Shown: positions 40,075 to 48,296 of the stretch, piece after piece
How positions within the stretch are numbered: position 1 is the stretch's first letter
Layout of the letters: every line of letters starts with the position of its first letter
Origin: JAAYGT01 sp050252075
GTDB taxonomy: Bacteria; Pseudomonadota; Gammaproteobacteria; Burkholderiales; Burkholderiaceae_B
Assembly: GCA_050252075.1 (NCBI GenBank)
Contig: JBFWLP010000004.1
Span: 1 to 64,000, forward strand
Direction: 5' to 3'
Length of the DNA: 64,000 nt
Notes under the pieces: model-generated
Databases searched by the model: none
Told to the model about the DNA's origin: nothing
Seen by the model: only the letters and a program-made list of their open reading frames with translations
Translations under genes and position numbers: made by a program

Positions 40075-40769
40075 TGGACGGTCCTTGCATCTTGCCCGAA
40101 CAGCAATTTGCGGGACTCTTCATCGCTGACCGAAGGCGTCGTGTTGATGGTGTCGGCCAGCGCGTAGGCGCGTTGCGTGGCGGGGCGCTGCGCAATGGCG
40201 GCAAACCAGCGCTTCAGGTGAGGGAAGTCGTCGATATTCTGCGACTGCCTTTTGTAAGGAACGACCCAGGGATAACACGCCATATCGGCGATGGAGTAGT
40301 CGCCGGCAATGAACTCGCGATCAGCCAGCCGTTTGTTCAGCACACCATAGAGCCGACCAGTTTCACGTACATAGCGGTCAATGGCATAGGGAATCTTTTC
40401 GGGTGCATAGGTGCCGAAATGATGGCTCTGACCCGCCATGGGCCCCAGCCCGCCCATTTGCCAGAACAGCCACTGCAGCACGTCGTAGCGCTCGCGCGGG
40501 CCGTTTCCCAGAAACCGGCTGGTTTTTTCGGCCAGATACAACAGTATGGCTCCCGATTCAAACACCGAAACAGGGTCGCCGCCGCCGGCCGGATGGTGGT
40601 CGACGATGGCCGGAATGCGATTATTGGGTGAAATAGCCAGGAAATCGGGCTTGAACTGGTCTCCTTTGCTGATATTGACCGGGTGTACCGTATAAGGCAG
40701 GCCCGTTTCCTCAAGAAACATGGTGATCTTGTGACCGTTGGGCGTTGTCCAGTAATACAAATCAATCAT
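40071..40769 (-). CDS. yfcG: Glutathione S-transferase, YfcG-like disulfide reductase
   Basis: The protein has 232 residues from the ATG at 40769; the longer in-frame start would add 32 unlikely residues. The N-terminal thioredoxin-like domain begins IDLYYWTTPNGHKITMFLEE, and ISPNNRIPAIVDH and FESGAILLYLAEK form the glutathione site. This opening is characteristic of the Nu-class enzyme YfcG, which uses glutathione to reduce disulfides. The C-terminal helical domain ends with a tail of about 20 residues. Confidence 0.88.
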   Translation of the reverse strand: MIDLYYWTTPNGHKITMFLEETGLPYTVHPVNISKGDQFKPDFLAISPNNRIPAIVDHHPAGGGDPVSVFESGAILLYLAEKTSRFLGNGPRERYDVLQWLFWQMGGLGPMAGQSHHFGTYAPEKIPYAIDRYVRETGRLYGVLNKRLADREFIAGDYSIADMACYPWVVPYKRQSQNIDDFPHLKRWFAAIAQRPATQRAYALADTINTTPSVSDEESRKLLFGQDARTVQ

Positions 40770-40877
40770 GGCAGGCGTTCCTTGGTTAGGTTTGATGCTT
40801 ACTTTACCACTGTCGTTTTCAACTGGGCTAAGATGATGGTCAGCTTTGTATTCATTGACTTCCAAGGGTTATCTGCC

Positions 40878-41222
40878 ATGACCATCATCTATCACAATCC
40901 CCGCTGCGGCACATCGCGCACCGTACTTGAAGCCCTGGAATCCGGCGGCCACGCTCCCACCATCGTGGAGTATCTGAAAACACCGCTGTCGGCAGCCCAG
41001 CTCAGGAAACTTTTCAGCGACGCCGGGCTCACAGCCCGCCAGGCCATTCGCGAAAAAGAAGCCATTTACACCGAACTGGGGCTGGACGATCCGGCAGTAT
41101 CCGACGATCAACTCATTGCAGCCATTGCCGAGCACCCTATTTTGCTGAATCGCCCCTTTGTGGTCACAAGCAAAGGCACTCGCTTGTGCCGCCCGGCCAC
41201 CGTGGTGCAGGAGATTCTGTAA
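40878..41222 (+). CDS. arsC: Arsenate reductase (glutaredoxin-dependent), ArsC family
   Basis: The protein has 114 residues from the ATG at 40878. It shows the active-site loop YHNPRCGTSR with Cys10. The three arginines of ArsC are in REKEAIY, LNRPFV and TRLCRP. Length fits ArsC rather than Spx. It lies 17 kb from the acr3-arsR-arsH module, so a dedicated arsenic role is likely but not certain. The following dehydrogenase starts on the very next base. Confidence 0.85.
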   Translation: MTIIYHNPRCGTSRTVLEALESGGHAPTIVEYLKTPLSAAQLRKLFSDAGLTARQAIREKEAIYTELGLDDPAVSDDQLIAAIAEHPILLNRPFVVTSKGTRLCRPATVVQEIL

Positions 41223-42563
41223 ATGAGTCTGTATCGCAAGCTTCAGGCGCGCGCCGCACAGAACCAGCCGGTGCGCATCGCCCTGATTGGCGCGGGCAAG
41301 TTTGGCGCCATGTATCTGTCCCAGGTTCCTTCCACTCCCGGAATACATCTGGCGGGCATAGCCGATCTGTCCATCGCCTCGGCGCAAGCCAACCTTGCCC
41401 GGGTAGGTTGGCCCGAGCAACGGTACCAGGCTGCCGGCATCGACGATGCACTGGCCAACGGCAGCACCTGGCTTACCGACGACTGGGAGTCGCTGGTGCG
41501 GCACCCGGCCATTGATGTCGTCGTGGAATGCACCGGCAACCCCATTGCCGCCGTCGAGCACTGCCTGGCGGCATTCAGGGCCGGCAAGCACGTGGTGAAT
41601 GTCACGGTTGAAGCCGATGCCTTTTGCGGCCCGCTGCTGGGTCGCAAGGCCGATGAGGCCGGGGTCCTCTATTCACTGGCCTTCGGTGACCAGCCGGCAC
41701 TGATCTGCGATCTGGTCGATTGGGCACGCACCTGCGGATTCCCGGTGGTGGCGGCTGGTCGGGGGCACAAATGGTTGCCGCATTTTGCGCAATCCACGCC
41801 GGAAACCGTATGGGGCTATTACGGGCTCAGCCCTGAGCAGGCGCAGCGCGGCGGCCTGAACCCGAAAATGTTCAACAGCTTTCTGGATGGTTCCAAACCC
41901 TCCATTGAAAGCGCGGCTGTGGCCAACGCCACCGGGCTGGCCGTCCCGTCCAACGGGTTGCAGTATCCACCGGCCAGCATCGAGGACATTCCCTATGTGT
42001 GTCGCCCCGTTGCCGAAGGCGGGGTGCTGGAACGCAAAGGCATGGTCGAGGTGGTTTCCTCGCTGGAGCCCGACGGCCGGCGCATCTCCTACGATATCCG
42101 CATGGGGGTATGGGTTACCGTAGAAGCCGAAACCGACTACATCAAACACTGTTTTGAAGAATACAACGCCCACACCGATCCCTCCGGGCGCTATTTCACG
42201 TTGTATAAACGCTGGCATCTCATAGGCCTGGAAGTGGGCATGTCGGTGGCCAGCATTGCATTGCGTGGTGAGCCGACCGGGGTGGCAACATGCTGGAATG
42301 CCGATGTCGTTGCCACCGCGAAGCGCGATCTGCAACCCGGCGAAATGCTCGACGGCGAAGGCGGCTACACCGTGTGGGGCAAGCTGCTTCCCGCCGACAC
42401 CTCAAGGCGTATTGGCGGCCTGCCGCTGGGTCTGGCACACAACGTCAAGCTCGTGCGTCCGGTAAAACAGGGTCAAAACCTTACCTGGAACGATGTCGCC
42501 ATCGACACCTCCACCCCGGCTTACCGTCTGCGCAAGGAAATGGAAACACTCTTTTCATCCTAG
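41223..42563 (+). CDS. NAD(P)-binding oxidoreductase with C-terminal SAF domain, function unknown
   Basis: A 446-residue protein starting immediately after the arsC stop. The N-terminal Rossmann domain has IALIGAGKFGAMYLSQV, and DVVVECTGNPIAAVEHCLAAFRAGKHVVNVTVEADAFCGPLLG resembles Gfo/Idh/MocA and homoserine-dehydrogenase-like enzymes. The C-terminal part (about 350-440, VVATAKRDLQPGEMLDGEGGYTVWG) looks like a SAF domain, as in sialic-acid synthase and sugar-acid dehydratases. A sugar-acid or tetronate-type substrate is possible, but nothing local identifies it. Confidence 0.75.
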   Translation: MSLYRKLQARAAQNQPVRIALIGAGKFGAMYLSQVPSTPGIHLAGIADLSIASAQANLARVGWPEQRYQAAGIDDALANGSTWLTDDWESLVRHPAIDVVVECTGNPIAAVEHCLAAFRAGKHVVNVTVEADAFCGPLLGRKADEAGVLYSLAFGDQPALICDLVDWARTCGFPVVAAGRGHKWLPHFAQSTPETVWGYYGLSPEQAQRGGLNPKMFNSFLDGSKPSIESAAVANATGLAVPSNGLQYPPASIEDIPYVCRPVAEGGVLERKGMVEVVSSLEPDGRRISYDIRMGVWVTVEAETDYIKHCFEEYNAHTDPSGRYFTLYKRWHLIGLEVGMSVASIALRGEPTGVATCWNADVVATAKRDLQPGEMLDGEGGYTVWGKLLPADTSRRIGGLPLGLAHNVKLVRPVKQGQNLTWNDVAIDTSTPAYRLRKEMETLFSS

Positions 42564-42576
42564 TTGCGAAACGCGC

Positions 42577-42607
42577 TTGACCTTACTATCGTGTCAAGGT
42601 TTACAGT
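42577..42607 (+). promoter_or_regulatory. CueR-dependent copA promoter and operator
   Basis: The -35 TTGACC (42577-42582) and -10 TACAGT (42602-42607) are separated by 19 bases, the long spacer typical of MerR-family promoters. Between them ACCTT (42580-42584) and AAGGT (42596-42600) form a dyad with 11 bases between, as in the E. coli copA operator. It lies 54 bases upstream of the copA ATG. Confidence 0.85.
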
Positions 42608-42660
42608 GGTCTTGTCATTCATTCCAGTCTGTCTTTCCAGACGATCCATCAAGGTAAACC

Positions 42661-44958
42661 ATGACCACCATTACTGAACATTCTGTCATGCAAGCGCCAG
42701 GCTCCCCGGAGCCGGCGCATGCCGTTGATCTGTCCATCTCCGGCATGACGTGCGCGTCGTGCGTGCGGCGGGTGGAGCGCGCATTGGCGGGCGTTCCCGG
42801 CGTTCTGGACGCCAGCGTCAATCTGGCGACCGAGCGTGCTCATGTCGAACTGACGACACAGGCATCCAGCGAGGCACTTGTCGCCATCATCAAGAAGGCC
42901 GGCTATGAGGCCAGCGTCATCAGCCCCGATGTCTCCGCCGCGCCCGATGAGCTGGCCGAAAAGCAGGAAAAGGAACGTCTGCAGCTCTCGCGCCGTTTCT
43001 GGTTCGCCTTTGCCCTGACGCTGCCGGTATTCATTCTTGAAATGGGTGGCCATCTCGTGCCGGCTGTGCATCACTGGATCGCCGCCACCCTGGGCACACA
43101 CACCAGCTGGGTCGTGCAGTTCATTTTGACGACGCTGGTGCTGGTCTTTCCGGGGCGGCTGTTCTTCACGCTGGGCATTCCAGCGCTGCTGCGCGGCAAC
43201 CCCGACATGAATGCCCTGGTTGCCGTCGGCGCGGGTGCGGCCTGGGCCTATTCAGTCGTGGCCACGTTTTATCCCGGTGTCTTGCCCGCCAACGCAGTGA
43301 ATGTTTACTTCGAGGCGGCGGCTGTCATCACCACCCTGATTCTGTTGGGCCGCCTGCTGGAGTTGCGAGCCAAAGGCAGAACATCCGAAGCCATCAAACG
43401 CCTGATCGGCTTGCAGCCGCGCACCGCCCGCGTGGTGCGTGACGGGCAAATCGTCGAGCGGCCGATCGGCCAGGTGGAGCAGGGCGACCAGGTGGAAATA
43501 TTGCCCGGTGGACGCATCCCTGTCGACGGCCGTGTGCTGCGCGGCCGCAGTTTCGTGGATGAATCCATGATCAGCGGCGAACCGGTACCGGTGGAAAAAC
43601 AACCCGAATCCATCGTGACCGCCGGAACGGTGAACCAGAAGGGAACATTGCTCATACACGCCACCGAAGTGGGCTCACGTACCGTGCTTGCCCAGATCAT
43701 TCGCATGGTTGAACAGGCGCAAGCCGCCAAGCTGCCTATCCAGGCGCTGGTCGACCGGATCACGCAGTGGTTTGTGCCTGCCGTCATGGTGGTCGCCCTG
43801 ATAACCTTCATTGCCTGGTATGTCATGGGGCCCGATCCCGCTCTGACCTTTGCGCTGGTCAATGCCGTTGCGGTGCTGATCATTGCCTGTCCGTGCGCAA
43901 TGGGCCTGGCCACGCCGACGTCCATCATGGTGGGCACCGGTCGTGCCGCCCAGCTGGGCGTGCTCTTTCGGCAAGGTCAGGCCTTGCAGGCCCTGAAAGA
44001 CGTTCGCGGAGTGGCCGTGGATAAAACCGGCACGCTCACCGTCGGATCGCCCCGGCTGACCGATCTGCATGTGGCGCCGCACGCCGATCGCGCCCGGGTT
44101 CTGCAGCTGGTGGCCTCGGTGGAAAGCCAGTCGGAACATCCCATTGCGCAAGCCATCGTCAAAGCGGCTCAGGGCGAAGGGCTGGGCCTGCTGGCACTGG
44201 ATCATTTTGAATCGGTCACCGGCATGGGCGTGCATGCCCGCGCCGACGGCCATGACATCCACGTGGGCGCCGACCGCTACATGCAGCAATTGGGGTTGCC
44301 GGTTCACCACTTTGAAGACGATGCCGCCCGCCTGGCCCGCGAGGGGAAAACACCGCTGTATGCCGCGATCGACAACACGCTGTCCGCCATGATCGCGGTT
44401 TCCGACCCCATCAAGGAAACCACGCCCCAAGCCATACAGCATTTACATCAGCTGGGGCTGAAGGTTGTCATGATCACCGGCGACAACCGGCGTACCGCAC
44501 AAGCCATCGCCGAGCAGCTGGGTATCGACGAGGTCGTGGCCGAGGTCATGCCCGAAGGCAAGGTGCAGACCGTGAAGGAGCTTCAGCAGCGCCTGGGGGT
44601 TCTGGCGTACGTCGGTGACGGCATCAACGACGCGCCGGCACTGGCCCAGGCCGATGTCGGATTGGCCATCGGCACGGGAACCGATATTGCGATGGAAGCC
44701 GCCGATGTGGTGCTGATGTCCGGCGACCTGACCGCGGTCTCCAAAGCCATCGCCCTGTCGCGCGCCACCATGAAGAACATACGCCAGAATTTGTTCTGGG
44801 CCTTCGCCTACAACACGGCACTTATTCCCGTGGCGGCCGGGGCGCTGTATCCCGTCAACGGCACCTTGCTCTCGCCTGTTTTCGCGGCCGGCGCCATGGC
44901 GCTGTCGAGCGTATTCGTACTGACGAATGCCTTGCGACTTCGCCATTTCCGGCCCTGA
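42661..44958 (+). CDS. copA: Cu(I)-exporting P1B-type ATPase
   Basis: A 765-residue copper pump with one N-terminal metal-binding domain (SGMTCASC, Cys30 and Cys33). The transmembrane CPC motif [10 protein letters not shown] is at about 410-412, the phosphorylated Asp454 lies in VDKTGTLT, and [18 protein letters not shown] closes the ATP domain. It exports Cu(I) to the periplasm. A CueR-type promoter lies directly upstream. Confidence 0.97.
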   Translation: MTTITEHSVMQAPGSPEPAHAVDLSISGMTCASCVRRVERALAGVPGVLDASVNLATERAHVELTTQASSEALVAIIKKAGYEASVISPDVSAAPDELAEKQEKERLQLSRRFWFAFALTLPVFILEMGGHLVPAVHHWIAATLGTHTSWVVQFILTTLVLVFPGRLFFTLGIPALLRGNPDMNALVAVGAGAAWAYSVVATFYPGVLPANAVNVYFEAAAVITTLILLGRLLELRAKGRTSEAIKRLIGLQPRTARVVRDGQIVERPIGQVEQGDQVEILPGGRIPVDGRVLRGRSFVDESMISGEPVPVEKQPESIVTAGTVNQKGTLLIHATEVGSRTVLAQIIRMVEQAQAAKLPIQALVDRITQWFVPAVMVVALITFIAWYVMGPDPALTFALVNAVAVLIIACPCAMGLATPTSIMVGTGRAAQLGVLFRQGQALQALKDVRGVAVDKTGTLTVGSPRLTDLHVAPHADRARVLQLVASVESQSEHPIAQAIVKAAQGEGLGLLALDHFESVTGMGVHARADGHDIHVGADRYMQQLGLPVHHFEDDAARLAREGKTPLYAAIDNTLSAMIAVSDPIKETTPQAIQHLHQLGLKVVMITGDNRRTAQAIAEQLGIDEVVAEVMPEGKVQTVKELQQRLGVLAYVGDGINDAPALAQADVGLAIGTGTDIAMEAADVVLMSGDLTAVSKAIALSRATMKNIRQNLFWAFAYNTALIPVAAGALYPVNGTLLSPVFAAGAMALSSVFVLTNALRLRHFRP

Positions 44959-45011
44959 CCCGGGGCGAGGCCGCCGCACACTGTATTCATTCACTCCCAA
45001 GGGGAAATTTC

Positions 45012-45599
45012 ATGAGTCTGACTCCACAATCGCCGCTGTCACCCGACACCCTGGCCAAGGCCCTGAACGAGCTCAGCGACCGCTGGGGGTGGTTTGTTGC
45101 ACTGGGCGGCGTGCTGCTTTTGCTGGGCCTGTTTGCCCTGGGCCATGTGGTGGCGGCAACGCTGGTGAGTGTTGTTTTCGTGGGTGCCCTGATGCTGCTG
45201 GGCGGCGTGGTTCAACTGGTTCACGCCTGGCAGATGAAGGAGTGGAAAGGGTTTCTGTTCTGGACGCTGAGCGGGGTGCTTTATGTTGGCGCAGGAGCGC
45301 TGGCCATCTACAACCCGCAGGCAGGGGCGTCTATTCTGACATTGCTGTTCGGTGCAACCCTGATCGGAACCGGAGCCTTGCGTCTGTGGATCTGGTTCGG
45401 TAACCGTGCACAGCGCGGGTGGGCATGGCTGGCGCTGTCCGGCGCCGTTACGCTGGCCACCGGATTGCTGATCGCCGCCAGTTGGCCCGGCAGCAGCGCC
45501 TGGGTGCTGGGCCTGATTCTTTCCATCGACCTGATTTTCCAGGGCTGGATGGTGCTGCTTCTGGGGCTGGCGCTGCGACAGCGCCAGACGCCCCGTTAA
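45012..45599 (+). CDS. HdeD-family membrane protein
   Basis: A 195-residue protein with six predicted membrane segments and little else. The alternating hydrophobic hairpins (WFVALGGVLLLLGLFALGHVV, ALMLLGGVVQLVHAWQMK, GTGALRLWIWF; the first is shown in part) fit the HdeD family, one member of which contributes to acid resistance in E. coli. It starts 53 bases after copA and ends 4 bases into convergent copZ, so it sits within the copper cluster. A link to copper is inference only. Confidence 0.82.
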   Translation: MSLTPQSPLSPDTLAKALNELSDRWGWFVALGGVLLLLGLFALGHVVAATLVSVVFVGALMLLGGVVQLVHAWQMKEWKGFLFWTLSGVLYVGAGALAIYNPQAGASILTLLFGATLIGTGALRLWIWFGNRAQRGWAWLALSGAVTLATGLLIAASWPGSSAWVLGLILSIDLIFQGWMVLLLGLALRQRQTPR

Positions 45600-45820
45600 C
45601 CGTCCAAACCCGGCGGCTGGTTCAGTGCCACCGGTGTATAGCCGGCCTGGGTGATCGCCTGTTGAATCGTCGCGGCCGGCAGGTCGGTCTGGACGGTTAC
45701 GCGATGGGCCGGCAAATCGCACTGTACGCCGGCCCCGGGCGCCACGTCGTTGATGGCCGCCGTAATGGCGCCCACGCAGTGGCCACAGGTCATATCATTC
45801 ACTTGAAATGTCAACATCAT
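45596..45820 (-). CDS. copZ: Copper chaperone CopZ-like heavy-metal-associated protein
   Basis: A 74-residue single HMA domain with the metal motif NDMTCGHC (Cys at about 12 and 15). Two adjacent Met codons are possible starts; GGAGAG lies upstream. It would shuttle Cu(I) to CopA or CueR. Its promoter region carries a CueR-type operator shared with the divergent cueR gap. The C-terminal tail after residue 65 is Pro/Gly-rich. Confidence 0.92.
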   Translation of the reverse strand: MMLTFQVNDMTCGHCVGAITAAINDVAPGAGVQCDLPAHRVTVQTDLPAATIQQAITQAGYTPVALNQPPGLDG

Positions 45821-45852
45821 GGATCTCTCCGGTTAATCATGGAAACAGACGT

Positions 45853-45883
45853 AGAATAAACCTTGACACTATTGGAAGGTCAA
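45853..45883 (-). promoter_or_regulatory. CueR-dependent copZ promoter and operator
   Basis: On the minus strand TTGACC (45883-45878) and TATTCT (45858-45853) are 19 bases apart. The dyad ACCTT-N11-AAGGT (45860-45880) lies within the spacer. It is the same architecture as the copA site, facing copZ; cueR lies 23 bases away on the other side and may be autoregulated. Confidence 0.85.
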
Positions 45884-45905
45884 CCGCTTTTACATCGGAA
45901 AACGT

Positions 45906-46358
45906 ATGAATATCGGCGAAGCATCCAGAGCCAGCGGCGTAAGTGCGAAAATGATTCGCTATTACGAAAACCTGGGTTTGATCCATCGGGCGCAGCGAAC
46001 GACATCCGGTTATCGGGTGTATACCCCGGCCGATGTTCACACCTTGCAATTTATCAAACGTGCACGCGATCTGGGGTTTTCTCTGGAGCGCATACGGTTG
46101 CTGGTGGGCTTATGGCACGATACCTCGCGACGCAGCAGCGACGTGAAAACGCTGGCACGCCGCTATATCAGCGAGCTGGACCAGGACATTGCCAAGTTGC
46201 AGAGCATTCGCGACCAGTTGGCGCATTTATCGGCCTGCTGCCAGGGGGATCATCGGCCCGACTGCCCCATACTGGCCGATCTAGCGGGCGCGAATGCCGT
46301 CGAACCACACGCTGCGCATGTGCCTGACAATGTCGTCCTCGGACATTCCACTGTATAG
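45906..46358 (+). CDS. cueR: MerR-family copper-responsive regulator CueR
   Basis: A 150-residue activator. The N-terminal winged helix reads MNIGEASRASGVSAKMIRYYENLGLI, followed by a dimerisation helix and the metal loop with Cys112 and Cys120 (CQGDHRPDC), the same positions as in E. coli CueR. The protein should end near residue 128 (PILADLAG); here it runs on for about 22 residues antisense to the 3' end of the tetR-type gene, a 78-base convergent overlap. Confidence 0.93.
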   Translation: MNIGEASRASGVSAKMIRYYENLGLIHRAQRTTSGYRVYTPADVHTLQFIKRARDLGFSLERIRLLVGLWHDTSRRSSDVKTLARRYISELDQDIAKLQSIRDQLAHLSACCQGDHRPDCPILADLAGANAVEPHAAHVPDNVVLGHSTV

Positions 46359-46892
46359 CTTCAGATAGTCGACGGCGGGATCACAGGTTCGGGCGTAAAA
46401 ACTGAACGCAATGACGTCATCGGGAAGCATTTTGTTGAACCATCCCGATTCTTTGGCTTGCCTGACAAGGCTTTTTACCTTGTAGTGAAACTTTGCCACC
46501 CGGGCAACATAGCGCAAATTGTGCGTGAGCATTTCACGCACGTGGGCGCTGGTCGCCGGCAAAAAGGGCAGGCCATCGTTCAGGCGCACGCGTAATGCCC
46601 ATTCGAGCAGGGCACCCAGTTTTTCACCCGCCGTCAGATCGTCGGACAGGCTTTCCAGCTTTTCCAGCGTAGCGTCGAGCAGACGGATCATCACTTCCCC
46701 CGCCAGCTTCTCTTTTGATTTGAAGTGTTTGTACAGACTGGGTTTGGAAATACCGACCTCCATGGCGACGTCGTCCATGGTCATGAGGTCGAAACCCTTG
46801 GTAGAGAGTATGCGCGTCGTGGCATCGAGGATCGCATCTTCCCGTAATTTGAAAGTTTGATCCTTGAAGCTGAGCTTCGTTAAAATACCCAT
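46281..46892 (-). CDS. TetR-family transcriptional regulator
   Basis: A 203-residue protein. The N-terminal helix-turn-helix reads REDAILDATTRILSTKGFDL...MDDVAMEVGISKPSLYKHFKSKEKL, typical of TetR. The C-terminal ligand-binding domain is helical with no recognised match. It is divergent from the eight-gene lipid operon, with a nested dyad at its own start codon, and is therefore a likely local repressor. Its 3' end overlaps cueR on the other strand. Confidence 0.92.
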   Translation of the reverse strand: MGILTKLSFKDQTFKLREDAILDATTRILSTKGFDLMTMDDVAMEVGISKPSLYKHFKSKEKLAGEVMIRLLDATLEKLESLSDDLTAGEKLGALLEWALRVRLNDGLPFLPATSAHVREMLTHNLRYVARVAKFHYKVKSLVRQAKESGWFNKMLPDDVIAFSFYARTCDPAVDYLKLYSGMSEDDIVRHMRSVWFDGIRAR

Positions 46893-46930
46893 TGGTAAAT
46901 CTCGCTACTGTGTAGTAATATATTTATCAA
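46892..46930. promoter_or_regulatory. Candidate TetR-type operator (nested dyad)
   Basis: Outer arms TTGGTAAAT (46892-46900) and ATTTATCAA (46922-46930) are complementary at 8 of 9 positions. An inner dyad CTAC-TGT-GTAG (46905-46915) shares nearly the same centre. The element begins at the start codon of the tetR-type gene and lies about 65 bases before the flavoprotein gene, well placed to repress both directions. Confidence 0.45.
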
Positions 46931-46994
46931 GCTGGTTAATTTGAATGATACCACCGTTACCGACACTTGCGTTAACCCCTGTACCTGACTTGCA

Positions 46995-48296
46995 ATGACA
47001 ATGAAACCAAACGCCCAGGTTCCCCCTTTAGGAAGTGAAATAGCCGTCGTCGGCGCGGGCATCAGCGGGCTGGCGAGTGCCTACTTTCTTTCCCGGGGTT
47101 ACCGGGTGACGCTTTATGAATCAGACGCCAGCCTGGGCGGGCACAGCAACACGGTGGATGTCACTCTGGACGGCCACACGCACCCTGTGGACACCGGGTT
47201 CCTGGTTTTCAATGACAAAACCTACCCGAACCTCATTCGCCTGTTCAGTGACCTGGGGGTGGCCTCGCATGCGAGCGACATGTCATTTTCGGTGTCCGTC
47301 GACAACGGTCGCCTTGAATGGGCGGGAACCAGCCTGAACACGCTGTTTGCGCAACGGCGGAGGATTCTTTCGCCTTCGTTTCACCGCATGGTTCTGGAGA
47401 TACTGCGCTTTAACCGGCAGGCGCCCCGCAATTTGGCTTACGCATCGGAGCACGGCATGAGCCTGGCAACGCTGCTGAACCAGGGCGGTTACGGCGAAAG
47501 TTTCAAACAGAATTACCTGCTGCCCATGGCTGCGGCCATCTGGTCAAGTTCGCCTGCCGATATCCTGCGCTTTCCGGCAGCCACGTTCCTGCAGTTCTGC
47601 ATGAATCACGGCCTGTTGCAGGTGAACGACAGACCCCAGTGGCGCACGGTCCAGAACGGGTCGCGCCAGTATGTCCAGCGTATCAGCCGTTCCATCGGTG
47701 CCATTCGCAAGGGCACTCCTGTGCGGTCAATCACGCGTGGCCACGGTCAGGTGCAGATTGCCACCGACAATGGCACAACAAACTACAAGGCCGTCGTGCT
47801 GGCCACACATGCCCCGGTTTCCCTGCGTTTGCTTTCCGACCCGAGCCCCCACGAGGAAAACCTGCTGGCCGGCGTGCGTTATCAGCCAAACTGCGCAGTC
47901 TTGCATACCGACGCGGCACTTCTGCCGCGCTGCCGCCGGGTCTGGTCGGCATGGAACTACTTGCGCAACAGCACCGGCGATGCGGCGCAGCCGGCCTGTG
48001 TCAGCTACCTGATCAATAAACTGCAACCATTACCGTTCAGCACGCCGGTTATTGTCACGCTCAACCCAGACCGTCCGATTCGCCCCGGCTCGGAAATTGC
48101 ACGGTTCGATTACGAGCACCCAGTGCTGGACGCGCCGGCGGTCGCGGCCCAGCAGCGCATCGATCAGATCCAGGGTCATGGGAACACCTGGTTTGCGGGC
48201 GCCTGGACCGGGTACGGATTTCACGAAGACGGTCTGAAATCGGCGCTGCGCGTGGTACGCAACTTCAATCTGCTTCCTGAATGGGCACAGCTATGA
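46995..48296 (+). CDS. FAD-dependent amine-oxidase-like oxidoreductase
   Basis: The protein has 433 residues; a second ATG two codons in is also possible. It opens with the dinucleotide-binding motif IAVVGAGISGLASAYFLSRGY, followed by GGHSNTVDVTLDGHTHPVDTGFLVFND, which is characteristic of the flavoproteins found beside DUF1365 and cyclopropane synthase genes. A C-terminal FAD segment WFAGAWTGYGFHEDGLKSAL is present. It probably acts on membrane acyl chains. First gene of the operon; it overlaps the next by four bases. Confidence 0.9.
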   Translation: MTMKPNAQVPPLGSEIAVVGAGISGLASAYFLSRGYRVTLYESDASLGGHSNTVDVTLDGHTHPVDTGFLVFNDKTYPNLIRLFSDLGVASHASDMSFSVSVDNGRLEWAGTSLNTLFAQRRRILSPSFHRMVLEILRFNRQAPRNLAYASEHGMSLATLLNQGGYGESFKQNYLLPMAAAIWSSSPADILRFPAATFLQFCMNHGLLQVNDRPQWRTVQNGSRQYVQRISRSIGAIRKGTPVRSITRGHGQVQIATDNGTTNYKAVVLATHAPVSLRLLSDPSPHEENLLAGVRYQPNCAVLHTDAALLPRCRRVWSAWNYLRNSTGDAAQPACVSYLINKLQPLPFSTPVIVTLNPDRPIRPGSEIARFDYEHPVLDAPAVAAQQRIDQIQGHGNTWFAGAWTGYGFHEDGLKSALRVVRNFNLLPEWAQL

